Shown piece by piece: positions 7,941 through 18,800 of a stretch of DNA of 64,000 nucleotides (its first letter is position 1; each line of letters begins with the position of its first letter). The DNA lies in the NCBI RefSeq assembly GCF_020686945.1, contig NZ_JAJEPR010000003.1:124001-188000 (forward strand), in the 5' to 3' direction. Origin of the DNA: Limivivens faecihominis. Lineage in GTDB: Bacteria; Bacillota; Clostridia; Lachnospirales; Lachnospiraceae. The notes under the pieces were generated by a model. That model did no database searches. It worked only from the letters and a program-made list of their open reading frames with translations, and was not told the DNA's origin. A program made the position numbers and the translations under genes.

Positions 7941-8857
7941 TCGAATTCTCCCAACATCTTCACTTCCGGCTCCAGACGGACGCCGAAACGCTCTTCCACG
8001 CGGTCAGCCACTTCTTTTATCAAAAGCTGTACGTCCTTTGCGGTGGCCCCGCCTTTGTTGATAACAAAACCGCAATGCTTCTCGGAAACCTGCGCTCCGC
8101 CGACAGAGAAGCCCCGAAGCCCTGTATCCATAATCAGTTTTCCTGCAAAATAGCCTTCCGGCCGCTTAAAGGTGCTTCCCGCGCTGGGGTATTCCACCGG
8201 CTGTTTCGTGATGCGTTTTTCCTTCAGATCCTCCATCACGGAACGGATTGCTGCCGGATCGCCTTTTTTAAGCTCTAAGGCTGCACCCAGAACAAAATAA
8301 TTTTTCTTCTGGATCACGCTGGTCCGGTAACCCAGCTCCAGCTCCTCTCTGGAAAGTCTTAAGAACTCTCCTTCCTCTGTCACCACATCGCTGTAGAGAA
8401 TCACATCCTTCATCTCTCCGCCGTAAGCTCCCGCGTTCATGACCACAGCGCCGCCTAAGGTTCCGGGGATGCCGGAGGCAAATTCAAGCCCGGTCAGTCC
8501 CTGTTTCGCCGCCTGATTGGCCAGACGGACTAGAAGTGCTCCTGACTGGGCGTAAATATCTTCCTCTTCTATGGTGATGTCTGAAAAATTTTTAAACAGC
8601 TGGATCACAACGCCCCGGAAGCCTTTGTCTCCCACGAGAAGGTTGCTCCCGTTTCCAAGAACGGCAAAGGGAAGACTTTCCGCCTTACAGAGCTGAATCA
8701 CCTGACGGATCTCCTCTTTCGTATGAGGTGTCACAAAGTAATCCGCCGGGCCGCCGATCCGAAAGGTCGTGTGCCGACTCATGGGCTCCTCTGTGACCAC
8801 TTCCCCGCTGCCGGCTGCCCGGTGCAGAAGTTCCACTAAATTCTGATCAATTTCCAT
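7937..8857 (-). CDS. murB: UDP-N-acetylenolpyruvoylglucosamine reductase MurB
   Basis: This 306-residue FAD enzyme reduces UDP-GlcNAc-enolpyruvate to UDP-MurNAc in the cytoplasm, the second committed step of peptidoglycan synthesis. The FAD-binding GNGSNLLVGD, the catalytic Ser region SAGSTFKRP and the C-terminal Glu in LEPEVKMLGEF are all visible; the sequence type is MurB IIb, as in other Firmicutes. The start is the ATG at 8855-8857, preceded by GGCAGGAGAG; a 24-codon upstream extension has no ribosome site. It heads the murB-rapZ-whiA-crh operon. Confidence 0.96.
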   Translation of the reverse strand: MEIDQNLVELLHRAAGSGEVVTEEPMSRHTTFRIGGPADYFVTPHTKEEIRQVIQLCKAESLPFAVLGNGSNLLVGDKGFRGVVIQLFKNFSDITIEEEDIYAQSGALLVRLANQAAKQGLTGLEFASGIPGTLGGAVVMNAGAYGGEMKDVILYSDVVTEEGEFLRLSREELELGYRTSVIQKKNYFVLGAALELKKGDPAAIRSVMEDLKEKRITKQPVEYPSAGSTFKRPEGYFAGKLIMDTGLRGFSVGGAQVSEKHCGFVINKGGATAKDVQLLIKEVADRVEERFGVRLEPEVKMLGEFE

Positions 8858-8914
8858 TTTTACTCTCCTGCCGCAGATGGGCAGACTTCTGCCCTGTGCG
8901 CTTTCATGCCTACC

Positions 8915-8943
8915 ATCATACAACAACAAACCGATTTCTTCAA
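8915..8943 (-). promoter_or_regulatory. promoter of the murB-rapZ-whiA-crh operon
   Basis: Minus strand: TTGAAG (8938-8943), 17 bases, TATGAT (8915-8920). It gives a leader of about 50 bases before murB. Confidence 0.75.
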
Positions 8944-8956
8944 GCCCTAAGTTTAG

Positions 8957-8988
8957 AAAAGCACCCCGAAGTCTTCCGGGGTGCCATA
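8957..8988 (-). terminator. terminator of the gtrA-yfhO fusion gene
   Basis: GCACCCCG pairs with CGGGGTGC (8961-8984) and is followed on the minus strand by TTTTC. It begins a few bases after the stop codon at 8993 and separates this gene from the murB promoter. Confidence 0.8.
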
Positions 8989-8992
8989 AAAA

Positions 8993-11900
8993 TTATTCTT
9001 CTAAATCCTGTTCTTCTTCCAGCTCCTCTTCTTCCTCCCGTCTGGCAAGCGGAATTGCCGCTTCCATTCCTTCTTCCAGAGGAATCTGAATCAGCCGCCG
9101 CTGATTTTCCAGGATCAGTGTCAGGAAGAACAGGGCCAGGCAGAGGATGCTTAAAATCGTACCTTCCCAGAGTCCGGGCGCCGTGTAATCGAGAGCAATC
9201 TCGTGACTTCCCTCAGTGAGGTCGATACCGAGAAGGGAACGGCCCACCGCGTAGGTCTCGACGGTTTTTCCGTCCACCTTCACCTTCCAGCCCGTATCAT
9301 AGGGGAGGGAGAAAAGAAGGGTTCCGTCCTGGTCGGCGTCGATCGTACCGCGGATTTTTCCGTCTTTCACATAGTATGAGCCATCCTCGCTGTCGGTCAC
9401 AAGCTGGGACGAAGCCAGTTTGTCATGAACCATCTGGTACTCTTCATCGGAGCAGATGTAGACGTTGGCCGTCACGCTGCCCTCCTGATTTTCGCTGAAC
9501 TCACAGGTCACAGTGGCGATCTCATCCTCGTCAAAACAGCCCAGATCGTAGAGATGATCGTTGTACTTATCGTAGGATTTCGTGTAGTCCGGTGTGGAAA
9601 CAGTGATTTTTTCCGTCTTTCTCGTGACTTCAAGATAGGCCTGCATGCCTGCGGGAATCACGATATCGTAGCTTCCGCCGTCAGTCATCTCAATGCTCTG
9701 GTTCAGTGTGAAAAGCGGTCCTTCGTTGACTGCCAGGGCCACGAACTCATTCTGGACGTCGGCGGCGTTTCCGCTGTCGATATCCCAGTCCTTGATATCC
9801 GAATCCACCATAAAACCGATAGAAAGTGCATTATCGTTCCGGTAAAGGGCCAGAGGCTCCTCATAGTCCACCTGCTCCATCTGATAGAGACGGTCGGTGA
9901 CGGTTCTGGATTCTACATATTTGACGCCTAAAATATCGTTGAAAAGCTTCGTAAGGCCCACATAGCCGCTCTTGTTGGTCCGGGCCTCCATACCGAGGGC
10001 CTTACAGAGATCCACGGTGGACGCAGGCATCGTGGAGGAAAAGAGCATGACGCCGTCTCCGCCCATGAACATATCCGCATTTCTCATCCGGGTGCTGTCG
10101 ATGTCGCTCCGGTAGAAGCTGCTGCCATCCTCATTTCTCGCCATGAGTTTTTCGTAGGCGATCTGGTCATCCAGATAAGTCTGCCGGCTGACCGTACCGT
10201 TCATGCTGACGCCGTAGACTGCCGTGGCCGCCATCTCCACCACGCCGATGAAGACGAGAACCCGCTTGAAGAGTTTTTCCTCCCGGGCTTTTTTCACCAG
10301 ACCGTAGAGAAGCAGGAGCACGCCGTAAACCGTCAGCAGAAGCTCTGTAGCCAGATAAACGTAAAACTCCCGGTCCCCCAGGCTCGTCCACCAGGAATAG
10401 CCTGTGAAAGCCAGCGGAACCGCCGCCGCGATCAGCACTCTTGTGCCAGAGAGGTAGCGCACATGCCAGAGGGCCTGATGGGCCATGACAAGAAGCATGG
10501 CGATGTAAAGGAAGGCGAAACGGTTCGGAAGACCGTTCTGCGTATGGAAGCCGTGCCAGATAAAGTTCAATATATTGGTGTCAAAGCTCATGAAAAGCAG
10601 GACACAGAGCGCCGTCTTGGCGATCCGCTCCCGGAGACTTACATACTTATCCAGCAGGAAAAGCACCGCAAGGACCAGTGTCAGTACGCCGCAGAAAGCA
10701 TTGAGTTCATACTGATGGTCCGCGATATTGATGGGCTCCACAAAGGCGAACTGGCTCGTAAGCTGGGAAGCGTCGTGAAGGTAAAGCTTCGGAGGCCAAG
10801 GAAATTTGTTTTCCGCGGACTCGGTGACGCCTAGTCCTAAGAAGGCCGGAACCAGCATGATAGCCGCCATACCGCCGGAGAGCAGCGCATACCAGCCAAA
10901 GGTCAGGGCGCTGGTGAAAAATTTCTTCACCGTCAGCCCTTTTGTACTGATCCACTGTACCAGCAGGTAGAGGCAGGAGAACAGGCAGAGCATGAAGCCG
11001 ATGTAATAGTTGCAGTAGAGGGCGTAGAAAAGAGAAACGCAGAACATTTTTCCGTTTCCGCCCTTTACGATGCGCTCGATGCCGAGCATCACCAGCGGCA
11101 GCATGGCGATACTGTCAAACCACATAAGGTTGAAATAGTAGCCGATCATGAAGCTGCTGAGGGCATACATCGTGCCGAAAAGCACCGGAAAATAGCTTTT
11201 TCCTTTTTCCTTGTAAGCCAGATACCAGCTGAAGGTACAGCCACAGAGCCCCAGCTTCAGGACGATGAAAAGAGCCATCACATCCATCATGTTCCGCTTC
11301 GGGAAAAGCACCAGCAGGAAGTTCATGGGGCTTGCGAGATAATAAGCGATCGTCGCCCAGAAATTGATCCCCAGGCCGCCTCCCATGGAATAGAGGAAGC
11401 TCTCGTTATTCACCAGCTTCTCATGAAACTCGGTAAAGAAGGGAAGGTACTGGTGAAGGGAATCGATGATCAGCACGCCGTGGTCTCCGAAGGGATAAAC
11501 CAGGTTCACGGCGAAGCTCACCGCCACCACCACGGCCGGAATCACAAAGCCGAAGGCGGCACAGCGGCGGATCCTTTTTTTCTCCAGAAGTTCTTCCGGG
11601 GAAAGGAACTCTTTCGGGGTCTTGTCCTTGAATACGAAGCACTTGCTGAACACATAGTTCAGGACCAGCACCACCACCTGAATCAGCAGCTTGCCGATCA
11701 TATCCGGCACACCGAAGACACAGCAGAGAATCACCACGCCGAAAATCTCGATAAACATCGTGCTGAGGCGCATGCCGATGAACTGCCCCGCCTCCACAAG
11801 AAGCTCCCGGATTCCCCTCGTCCTGCTCTCAAAGACGAAAATCTTATTCACCACATAGGCGAAGAGAATGGACAGGGAGATCGAGAGAAAGTTGGCAATG

Positions 11901-12028
11901 GTAATGTCAATTCCCAGAAAATGCCGGAAAATAGCATAGGAAATCAGGTTCACAAGAGTTGTGCATCCGCCGAAAAAGATGTAGCGGATGGCCTGATTCT
12001 GAAACAGTTTTTTTATCCAGTTTGTCAT
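8993..12028 (-). CDS. GtrA-YfhO fusion: polyprenyl-linked glycosylation membrane protein
   Basis: This is a 1011-residue multi-spanning membrane protein. Residues 1 to about 140 are a GtrA/DPMS-like four-helix domain (IRYIFFGGCTTLVNLISYAIF; LNYVFSKCFVFKD), a family linked to flipping of polyprenyl-phosphate sugars. From about residue 160 it is a YfhO-family protein with about 12 membrane helices, a GT-C-like fold, then an extracellular C-terminal beta-rich domain. The YfhO signature YLPFFTEFHEKL and MGGGLGINFWATIAYY is clear. YfhO proteins add sugars to lipoteichoic or related cell-wall polymers. The two parts are usually separate genes, so a flippase and transferase in one chain is notable. 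The C-terminus is acidic (EEEEELEEEQDLEE). It has its own promoter and terminator. Confidence 0.88.
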   Translation of the reverse strand: MTNWIKKLFQNQAIRYIFFGGCTTLVNLISYAIFRHFLGIDITIANFLSISLSILFAYVVNKIFVFESRTRGIRELLVEAGQFIGMRLSTMFIEIFGVVILCCVFGVPDMIGKLLIQVVVLVLNYVFSKCFVFKDKTPKEFLSPEELLEKKRIRRCAAFGFVIPAVVVAVSFAVNLVYPFGDHGVLIIDSLHQYLPFFTEFHEKLVNNESFLYSMGGGLGINFWATIAYYLASPMNFLLVLFPKRNMMDVMALFIVLKLGLCGCTFSWYLAYKEKGKSYFPVLFGTMYALSSFMIGYYFNLMWFDSIAMLPLVMLGIERIVKGGNGKMFCVSLFYALYCNYYIGFMLCLFSCLYLLVQWISTKGLTVKKFFTSALTFGWYALLSGGMAAIMLVPAFLGLGVTESAENKFPWPPKLYLHDASQLTSQFAFVEPINIADHQYELNAFCGVLTLVLAVLFLLDKYVSLRERIAKTALCVLLFMSFDTNILNFIWHGFHTQNGLPNRFAFLYIAMLLVMAHQALWHVRYLSGTRVLIAAAVPLAFTGYSWWTSLGDREFYVYLATELLLTVYGVLLLLYGLVKKAREEKLFKRVLVFIGVVEMAATAVYGVSMNGTVSRQTYLDDQIAYEKLMARNEDGSSFYRSDIDSTRMRNADMFMGGDGVMLFSSTMPASTVDLCKALGMEARTNKSGYVGLTKLFNDILGVKYVESRTVTDRLYQMEQVDYEEPLALYRNDNALSIGFMVDSDIKDWDIDSGNAADVQNEFVALAVNEGPLFTLNQSIEMTDGGSYDIVIPAGMQAYLEVTRKTEKITVSTPDYTKSYDKYNDHLYDLGCFDEDEIATVTCEFSENQEGSVTANVYICSDEEYQMVHDKLASSQLVTDSEDGSYYVKDGKIRGTIDADQDGTLLFSLPYDTGWKVKVDGKTVETYAVGRSLLGIDLTEGSHEIALDYTAPGLWEGTILSILCLALFFLTLILENQRRLIQIPLEEGMEAAIPLARREEEEELEEEQDLEE

Positions 12029-12062
12029 CTTGATACCTCTCTAAATCGCAAAATCTGTCCCT

Positions 12063-12091
12063 AGTATACCTTTCTTCCTATTAAAAAGCAA
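12063..12091 (-). promoter_or_regulatory. promoter of the gtrA-yfhO fusion gene
   Basis: Minus strand: TTGCTT (12086-12091), 17 bases, TATACT (12063-12068). It overlaps the last bases of addA. Confidence 0.75.
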
Positions 12092-15000
12092 TCAGTTTTC
12101 CCTTAACTCTTTCTGAAGACGGACGGAATACAGGATCTTCTCCTTCACCTTTCTGCCGGTCAGCTGTTCCAGGGCCTCGGTATAGTAGTTGAGCTGGGCC
12201 GCATATTTTCGGTAAAGGACCGCTTCCCCGCCTTTTTCCACATAGTCGGTTTTGTAATCCACCAGGATAAGGCCGTCTGCTTCCTCGAAATAGGCGTCCA
12301 CAACTCCCTGGATCAAGAGCTTTCGTCCCTCTTCGGCTTCCGGGTAGAGCCGGGCTGCGGGGATCGCATAGATGAAATGCTGCTCCCGGAAGAGAACACC
12401 AGCCTGCTGCGCCCTCGCCATCCGCTGCCCCAAGGCTCCTTTTGAGAAGCATAAGATTCTCCGGCAGTCGATGGCGGCGGCCTCCTCTCTGGTGAGCCGC
12501 CCTTTCTCTTTCAGTTCCTGAAGCTGCTCTTCCACGGCTTCCAGGCTCTCCGCCCGGGTGAAATCGAGATACTGTAAGAAAATATGGTAGGCCGTTCCCC
12601 GGGCCGCTCCCTGGACGGGGGCTTCGTCTTTCAGAAAGTCCGGAATGATCTCTTCGACTTCCGGAAGCGCTTCCTCCGTTCCTGTTTTTAAATCTGTCTG
12701 TTCTTTAAAAAGAGAGTCCTCAAAGATCCTCTCCCAGTCTTCCCAATCTGCTTCTTTTTTCGATTCTTCTCCGTAAAGAAGCTCACTCTCCGTCTCCAGC
12801 TCCGCCTCGCTCTGGCGCTTGAGCTGGGAGACCGTAAGCTTCACCGGAATCCGCTGGTAATGCTGCTCTTCTGCCTCTGCCATGCGTTTTCCCAGAATCT
12901 CGTGAAACTCCGGTTCGTAGATTTCATCGGAGCGAAGAAGCCTGAGGCTCTCGATATCCAGAGCTTTTCTGGCCTCCTGCTCCACGCCACCGGCCAGAAG
13001 ATCCTGCACCGATAATTTCCGAATCGCCACCGGGGTCGTCCAGACCGCATCCTCTTCCTCACGCAGGGGCCGAATTTCGCCTTTTTCTCCCAGAAGCTCC
13101 CTGGCGCTCTCGTACTTTAAGAGCACCGGCATCAGAAGATCGAGGTACCCTCCGGCCCCCGAAAGGATCTGATAGGAAAGGCCGTATTTCAGAGGTGACG
13201 CGCTCTGGCACCAGCGCTCCAGCTTTTTCTCAAGGCCGGAGACGGCTCCCGTAAGGATCAGTTTTTCTTTCGCCCGGGTCAGGGCCACATAGAGAACGCG
13301 GATCTCCTCGCCGATGTTGTCGTCGTTGACCTTCGCCTGAATGCAGCGCTTAAAAAGAGTGGTCCGGCGAACCCGCAAAACCGGGTCCACCATATCAAAG
13401 CCGATGCCAAGGTCCGCATCCAGCACCATCCGGCTTCTGGTGTCCATTTTGTTGAACTGCTTTTCCAGACCTCCTAAGAAAACCACAGGAAATTCCAGGC
13501 CTTTGCTTCGGTGAATACTCATGATCTGGACCACATTCCGGTTTTCCCCGAGACTCTGGGCCTCGCCGTAATCTACGTCGTACTTCTGCAGATTCTCGAT
13601 GTAGCGGATGAAATTAAAGAGACCGCGGTAGCTGGTTTTCTCATAATCCCAGGCCTTCTGAACCAGCATTTTCAGGTTCTGTGCCCGCTGCTCTCCCGCC
13701 GGCATGACCGCCGCTTCCTCTGCATAGCCGGTCACATCAAAAATATACCAGAGCAGCTCATGGATCGGCGTGAAAGCTGCCTGCTGCCGGAAATCCTCCA
13801 GAAGAGCGTAGAAATCCTCCAGTTTTTTCCGAAGCTTCTCGTCCTCCCCGTTTTCCCGGTACCAGCGGCAGCTCTCATGGAAGGCTTTTTCCTCCCCGCA
13901 GCTGCTCCGGATCAGGGCTGTCTCCTTCTTCGTGAAACCGCCGATGGAGGAAAGGAGCACCGCCGCCAGAGGGATGTCCTGACTGGAATTGTCGATGATT
14001 TTCAGGAGGGACAGGACTACCTGCACCTCCCGTGTGGAAAAATAGCCGCTCCGCGTGCCCACATAGACCGGGATTCCCATATTCTCCAGCACCTTTCCAT
14101 AGCTTTCCGCAAAGGCGGAGGGGGAACGGAAGAGGATCACGATATCCTTAAATTCGATTTTTCTCATACTGCCGGTTTTGCCGATGGTTTTATCGAAAAT
14201 TTCCTCTTTTCCCACCATCTTTAAGATCCGCTGGCCGGTCAGCTCCGCCTCCAGCTCTCCCGGTGTCATCCGAACCCTTTCCATCAGCTCCTCATCCTCG
14301 TCAAGATCCAGAAGAAGAAGCTCAGGCCGGAGGGTCATCGGGTCCATTTCCGGATAGTCTGCTCCCGGATAAAGGGCCGTCTCCGCCGTATAGAGAATTT
14401 TTCCCGGATTCTGGCGCATGACCTCCCGGAAAATCTCGTTGGTGAAGGCCAGAATCTCCCGGCGGCTTCGGAAATTCTTTTTCAAATCAATGCGCTGGCA
14501 GTCGGAATCCTCCAGCGTGTAGGTCTCATATTTTTCTAGGAAAAGCTCGGGTCTTGCCAAGCGGAAGCGGTAGATACTCTGCTTCACATCACCCACCATG
14601 AAAATGTTCCGCAGACCCTCGTGCTCCCTCGAAACCGCCGTCAGAATGGCCTCCTGCACCAGGTTGCTGTCCTGGTACTCGTCGATCATGATCTCTTTGA
14701 AACGACCGGAGAGCTCCTTCGCCGTATCCGTCGGCTGTCCCTCCTCATCCACAAGAATCGAGAGAGCCAGATGCTCCATATCGTGGAAATCGCAGAGATT
14801 CCGCGCTCTCTTTTCCTCGGCAAAACGCCGGGTAAAGGCAAGGGTCAGCTCCACCAGCACCTTCATGGGCCGGCCCGCCGCCTGCATATCCGCAAACTCC
14901 GTCTCGGGACTCTCGGCAAAATAGTCCTCTTCCAGGGCCTTAATCTCGTCTTTCACCTGATCCCGGAGGGCTTTCACCTGTTTTTTCTTGTTTTCGTCGA

Positions 15001-15871
15001 TCGTTTCATCCTTTTTCGTGGAAAGTCTCGCCCATTTATCCATGGACTGAAAGGCCTGGTAAAACTCCCGGTAGCCCTTCGCTCCCTTGCATTTTTCCAG
15101 ATTTTCCAGGTCGGAAAGGATGGCCGGCTCATAGAGATAGGGTCCTCCATTCTCCTTACAGATGGAAAGAGCCTTCTCCAGCAATTCCTCGAGATCTCCG
15201 ATGAGTTCCCGGGTGGAATTGAGCCACCCCTGAAGCCACCCGGCATTTTCAAATTCTTCCATCGTCCGGGCGGAATAGACGCTTAAGCATTCCTCCAGCC
15301 ATTTTTCGGGATAAGGATAGCTCATGGCAAATTCATAGAGACGGAGAATGGAATCCTCGAGGATCTGGTCATTTTTTCCGGTGGCAAGGCACTCCACAAA
15401 CTCCTGAAATTCCGGCGTCGCCTCCTCAAAATAGCTCTCCAGAAGCTCCTGAACCACCTGGGTCTTGAGAAGTTTCCCTTCGCCCTCGTCCATAACCCGG
15501 TAGTTTGGGTCCAGACCAATGACGTGGAAATAGCTCTTTAAAATGTAACTGCAGAAGCTGTCAATCGTGGTGATCTGGGCGCTCTGGATCAGCGTGAGCT
15601 GCCGGGTCAGATGCTCCTCCTCTTCCCCCTCGGAAAGCTTCTTCTCTATGGCGGTATTCAGACGCTCCCGCATCTCTCCCGCCGCCGCCCGGGTGAAAGT
15701 CACGACCAGAAGCTCGTCGATATCCACAGGCCGGACCGGGTCTGAGATCAGATTCAAGATCCTCTCGATAAGGACCGCCGTCTTTCCGGAGCCCGCCGCT
15801 GCGGAGACCAGGAGATTCCGGTTTCTGAGGTCGATGACCTTCTTCTGGTCTGGGGTCCACTGATTGCTCAT
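12092..15871 (-). CDS. addA: ATP-dependent helicase/nuclease subunit AddA
   Basis: This 1259-residue subunit of the AddAB recombination nuclease processes double-strand breaks to 3' tails for RecA. It has a UvrD-type helicase with Walker A AAAGSGKT at residues 24-31, motif II EYQDSN, motif VI region VLYVALTRAKEKL, and a C-terminal PD-(D/E)XK nuclease with LVDYKTDYV near residue 1190. Length fits the family (about 1200-1250). The start overlaps the addB stop by 4 bases (ATGA), so the two subunits are made together. Confidence 0.96.
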   Translation of the reverse strand: MSNQWTPDQKKVIDLRNRNLLVSAAAGSGKTAVLIERILNLISDPVRPVDIDELLVVTFTRAAAGEMRERLNTAIEKKLSEGEEEEHLTRQLTLIQSAQITTIDSFCSYILKSYFHVIGLDPNYRVMDEGEGKLLKTQVVQELLESYFEEATPEFQEFVECLATGKNDQILEDSILRLYEFAMSYPYPEKWLEECLSVYSARTMEEFENAGWLQGWLNSTRELIGDLEELLEKALSICKENGGPYLYEPAILSDLENLEKCKGAKGYREFYQAFQSMDKWARLSTKKDETIDENKKKQVKALRDQVKDEIKALEEDYFAESPETEFADMQAAGRPMKVLVELTLAFTRRFAEEKRARNLCDFHDMEHLALSILVDEEGQPTDTAKELSGRFKEIMIDEYQDSNLVQEAILTAVSREHEGLRNIFMVGDVKQSIYRFRLARPELFLEKYETYTLEDSDCQRIDLKKNFRSRREILAFTNEIFREVMRQNPGKILYTAETALYPGADYPEMDPMTLRPELLLLDLDEDEELMERVRMTPGELEAELTGQRILKMVGKEEIFDKTIGKTGSMRKIEFKDIVILFRSPSAFAESYGKVLENMGIPVYVGTRSGYFSTREVQVVLSLLKIIDNSSQDIPLAAVLLSSIGGFTKKETALIRSSCGEEKAFHESCRWYRENGEDEKLRKKLEDFYALLEDFRQQAAFTPIHELLWYIFDVTGYAEEAAVMPAGEQRAQNLKMLVQKAWDYEKTSYRGLFNFIRYIENLQKYDVDYGEAQSLGENRNVVQIMSIHRSKGLEFPVVFLGGLEKQFNKMDTRSRMVLDADLGIGFDMVDPVLRVRRTTLFKRCIQAKVNDDNIGEEIRVLYVALTRAKEKLILTGAVSGLEKKLERWCQSASPLKYGLSYQILSGAGGYLDLLMPVLLKYESARELLGEKGEIRPLREEEDAVWTTPVAIRKLSVQDLLAGGVEQEARKALDIESLRLLRSDEIYEPEFHEILGKRMAEAEEQHYQRIPVKLTVSQLKRQSEAELETESELLYGEESKKEADWEDWERIFEDSLFKEQTDLKTGTEEALPEVEEIIPDFLKDEAPVQGAARGTAYHIFLQYLDFTRAESLEAVEEQLQELKEKGRLTREEAAAIDCRRILCFSKGALGQRMARAQQAGVLFREQHFIYAIPAARLYPEAEEGRKLLIQGVVDAYFEEADGLILVDYKTDYVEKGGEAVLYRKYAAQLNYYTEALEQLTGRKVKEKILYSVRLQKELREN

Positions 15872-18800
15872 TTCATCTCCTCCTCGATCTTTCTCAGTGC
15901 TTCGTCGGCGCTTAACTCCTCCAGCCGACGGAATTTCATACTTTTATCCTTCAGATCAAAGCCGCAGACGCTGCGGAAGACGCAGTAATCGCAGGCGGTC
16001 TGATTTTTCCGCTCATAGGGCAGGCGCTCCGCCTTTCCTTTCAGGATCTCGCTTCCAAGCTCCTGCATCTTTTTGCCCGCGTAAGCCGACATGGCTGCAA
16101 ACTGCTTTGTGCTGGCGGTCCGGGAGGCTTTTCCGAGAGACCCGTCCTTGTTGACGGAGACCGGGATCACGCTCGAAGTTCCCTGTAAAAAGCGGTCCAT
16201 GGACTTGATGATCTCCTCGCGGCTGTTCACCAGACCGTTGACCTTCAGTTCCTTTAAGAGCTGTTTTCGGATCTCATCGGGATCTTCGTCCCCGGAAAGC
16301 TCCAGCAGGGGATCTTCCACATGATAATAGAAGATTCCCGCCGGGGTCACGGTTTTCTCCTTCTTCGCCCGGCGCTCCAGCTCGAGAGCCGCGTTCAGAT
16401 AGACCATGAGCTGCAGCTGCAGGCCGTAATAAAAAGCCGCCAGGTCAAATTTCGTGTTTCCGGACTTATAATCCACCACTTTCACGAAAACCTCTTCCTC
16501 ATTTTCACAGTAATCGATGCGGTCAATCCGGCCTTTGAGCTTCATCTTTGTGTTGTCAGGAAGGCTCAGATTCACCGCTTCCAGATTTTCAATCGCGGAA
16601 AAGGGCACCTCGAAGTTTCCGGGCTCGAACATGCCGCTCCGGATCTGAATCAGCAAAGCCCAGATCGTGCGGCCCATGATCCGCCGGATCCGTTTCAGCG
16701 CATAGGCGCTCCGGCTGTCCTTCTTAAGACCGGGGCTACGGATAAAGGCCGCTGCCTCAGAGACAGCCTCCTCTGTGAGCTTTTCCGCCTCCTCGTCGGG
16801 CAGGTCAAACCAGGTCCACTCGCTCGCTTCCACCTTTTCTGAAAAGATCTCCAGCGCCTTGTGGAAAAGATTTCCCATATCCACCGGGGCAAATTCCAGC
16901 GTTTCCCGCTCGGTAAGCCTAAGGCCATACCGCAGGAAATGCTCGCAGGCACAGGCCGCGAAGGTCTCCAGCCGGCTCACGCTGTTGGTCAGCACGTTTC
17001 CGTAGAGGGCCTTCGCCGCCTCCCTTCCGATGCCGGAATCCTCGTTCCCGGCGAAAGCCGCATGGAGAAGACGCTCCAGCTTTTCCTTCCATTTCGGCTC
17101 CTTACTGTACCAGAGATAGAGTTCCTGAAACTCCGGAGAAAATTCCCCCTCTTTCATTTTCAGAATCCCCTCGGTCAGACAGGAGAGGCCGTTTTCCGGC
17201 GTCCAGACCCGTTTTTTGAAGGACTGGTCCGCTTCCTCGTCGGTCACAGAAAGCTCCGGGAAGAGCCTCTGAATCCGCCCCACCACATAGGAGGGCCGCA
17301 TCGCTTTTCCTTCGAGATCTGCCTTCGCCATCGTCAGATAGAGCCGCTCGGAGGGCTTCGTAAGATGCAGATAGAGATAAAAACGCTCCACAAAGCTGTT
17401 TTCCCTGGTTCCCGGTGCCAGCGTCACGCCCTGATCCGAGAGGAAGCTTCTCTCCTCCTCCGAGAGGATACCTCCGCCTTTTCCCGCCGAAGGCACGATA
17501 CCCTCGTTGAGCCCCAGGAAAATCAGCACCTTGATGTCTTTGAGACGGGTTCGCTCCATGTCGCCCACCAGCACCTCGTCCAGCGAGGGCGGAATCAGGC
17601 CCACGCGGCTGTCCTCGAAACCGGCCTCCAGAAGCTCCTTATAGTCCTTCAGGCTCATGACCTCGTCGCCCAGAAACTCTACCAGCTTGTCAAAGAGACT
17701 GATGACCGTCCCGTAGATCTGGTGATAGACCTTGGCCTCGTCCATTTTTCCCTGTTCCTCAAAGTTCTTTTCCATCTGAGTGAGCTTCTGCTGAAGCTTT
17801 TCCCCGGCGATGAAACGGTAGAGCCCTTCGGTCCGCTGGCGCACTGTGATATTTTTTCCCCGCATGGCTTCCGTGTAAGCCGCTGTCTTCTCAAGGAAAG
17901 TCTCCCTGAACGCATTAAGCCTCGGCAAATCCTCGGCCGAAAAGCTTCTGGTCTCCTGAGTCCACTCCTTTTTCCACATGGAATATCCCCGGATTCCCGC
18001 CGCCAACACATAATTTTCCACATAATCGATGGTCTCCGGTGCAAAATCCACCAAGCCGCAGCGAAGGAAGCGGAAAACCGTCTCATAGCTGTAATCGCGG
18101 ATCAGCATTTCCAGCGCCGCCTTCATAAATTCCAGGAACGGATTTAAGAGAACGCGTTTCGTCTCATCGATAAAGCAGGGAATCCCGTACTTCGGAAAGA
18201 CCCGGCGGATCTCCCGGGCGTAGGTCTCCATGTCGCCGCTGATGAGGGCGATCTCCCGGAAAGCAAGCTTCTGCTCCCGGGTCAGCTTCAGGATCGTCCG
18301 GGCCGCAAACTCCGCCTCCTCTCTCGGATTCGCACAGGCGTGGATCGAAATTTCATCCGACGGCTTCTCCAGGTAAAAGATCCCCCCGGCAAAATAGTTT
18401 TTTCCCGTGCGGAACAGATGGCTCTCAAGAAAAGCAAGGGCCGGGCGGCCATTAAAGCGGCGGACACCCTTTCTTCCCAGAATCACCGACTCCAAAATTT
18501 CCGTACCAGTCTCCTTACAGAGGTTCGTCAGGCTCTGGATCGTCTTCTGACTGAGGTAGAACAACTCATGCATTTTCCCGAGCTTTCCCCAGTCCGTACG
18601 GGGATCGACGGTCACAGTCACGAGGATTTTTTTTGCCCGCGGAAGAAGTTTTTTAAGGAGGGCAAGCTGAATCGGGGTAAAGCCCGTATAACTGTCCAAG
18701 GCGATCGTGCAGCCTGAGAGGAGGCCTGACTCCTCCGCATGCTCCGCCAGCACCTCCAGAAGTTCCTCCGCCGTCACATAGTCCTTCGCCATCCGCTCCT

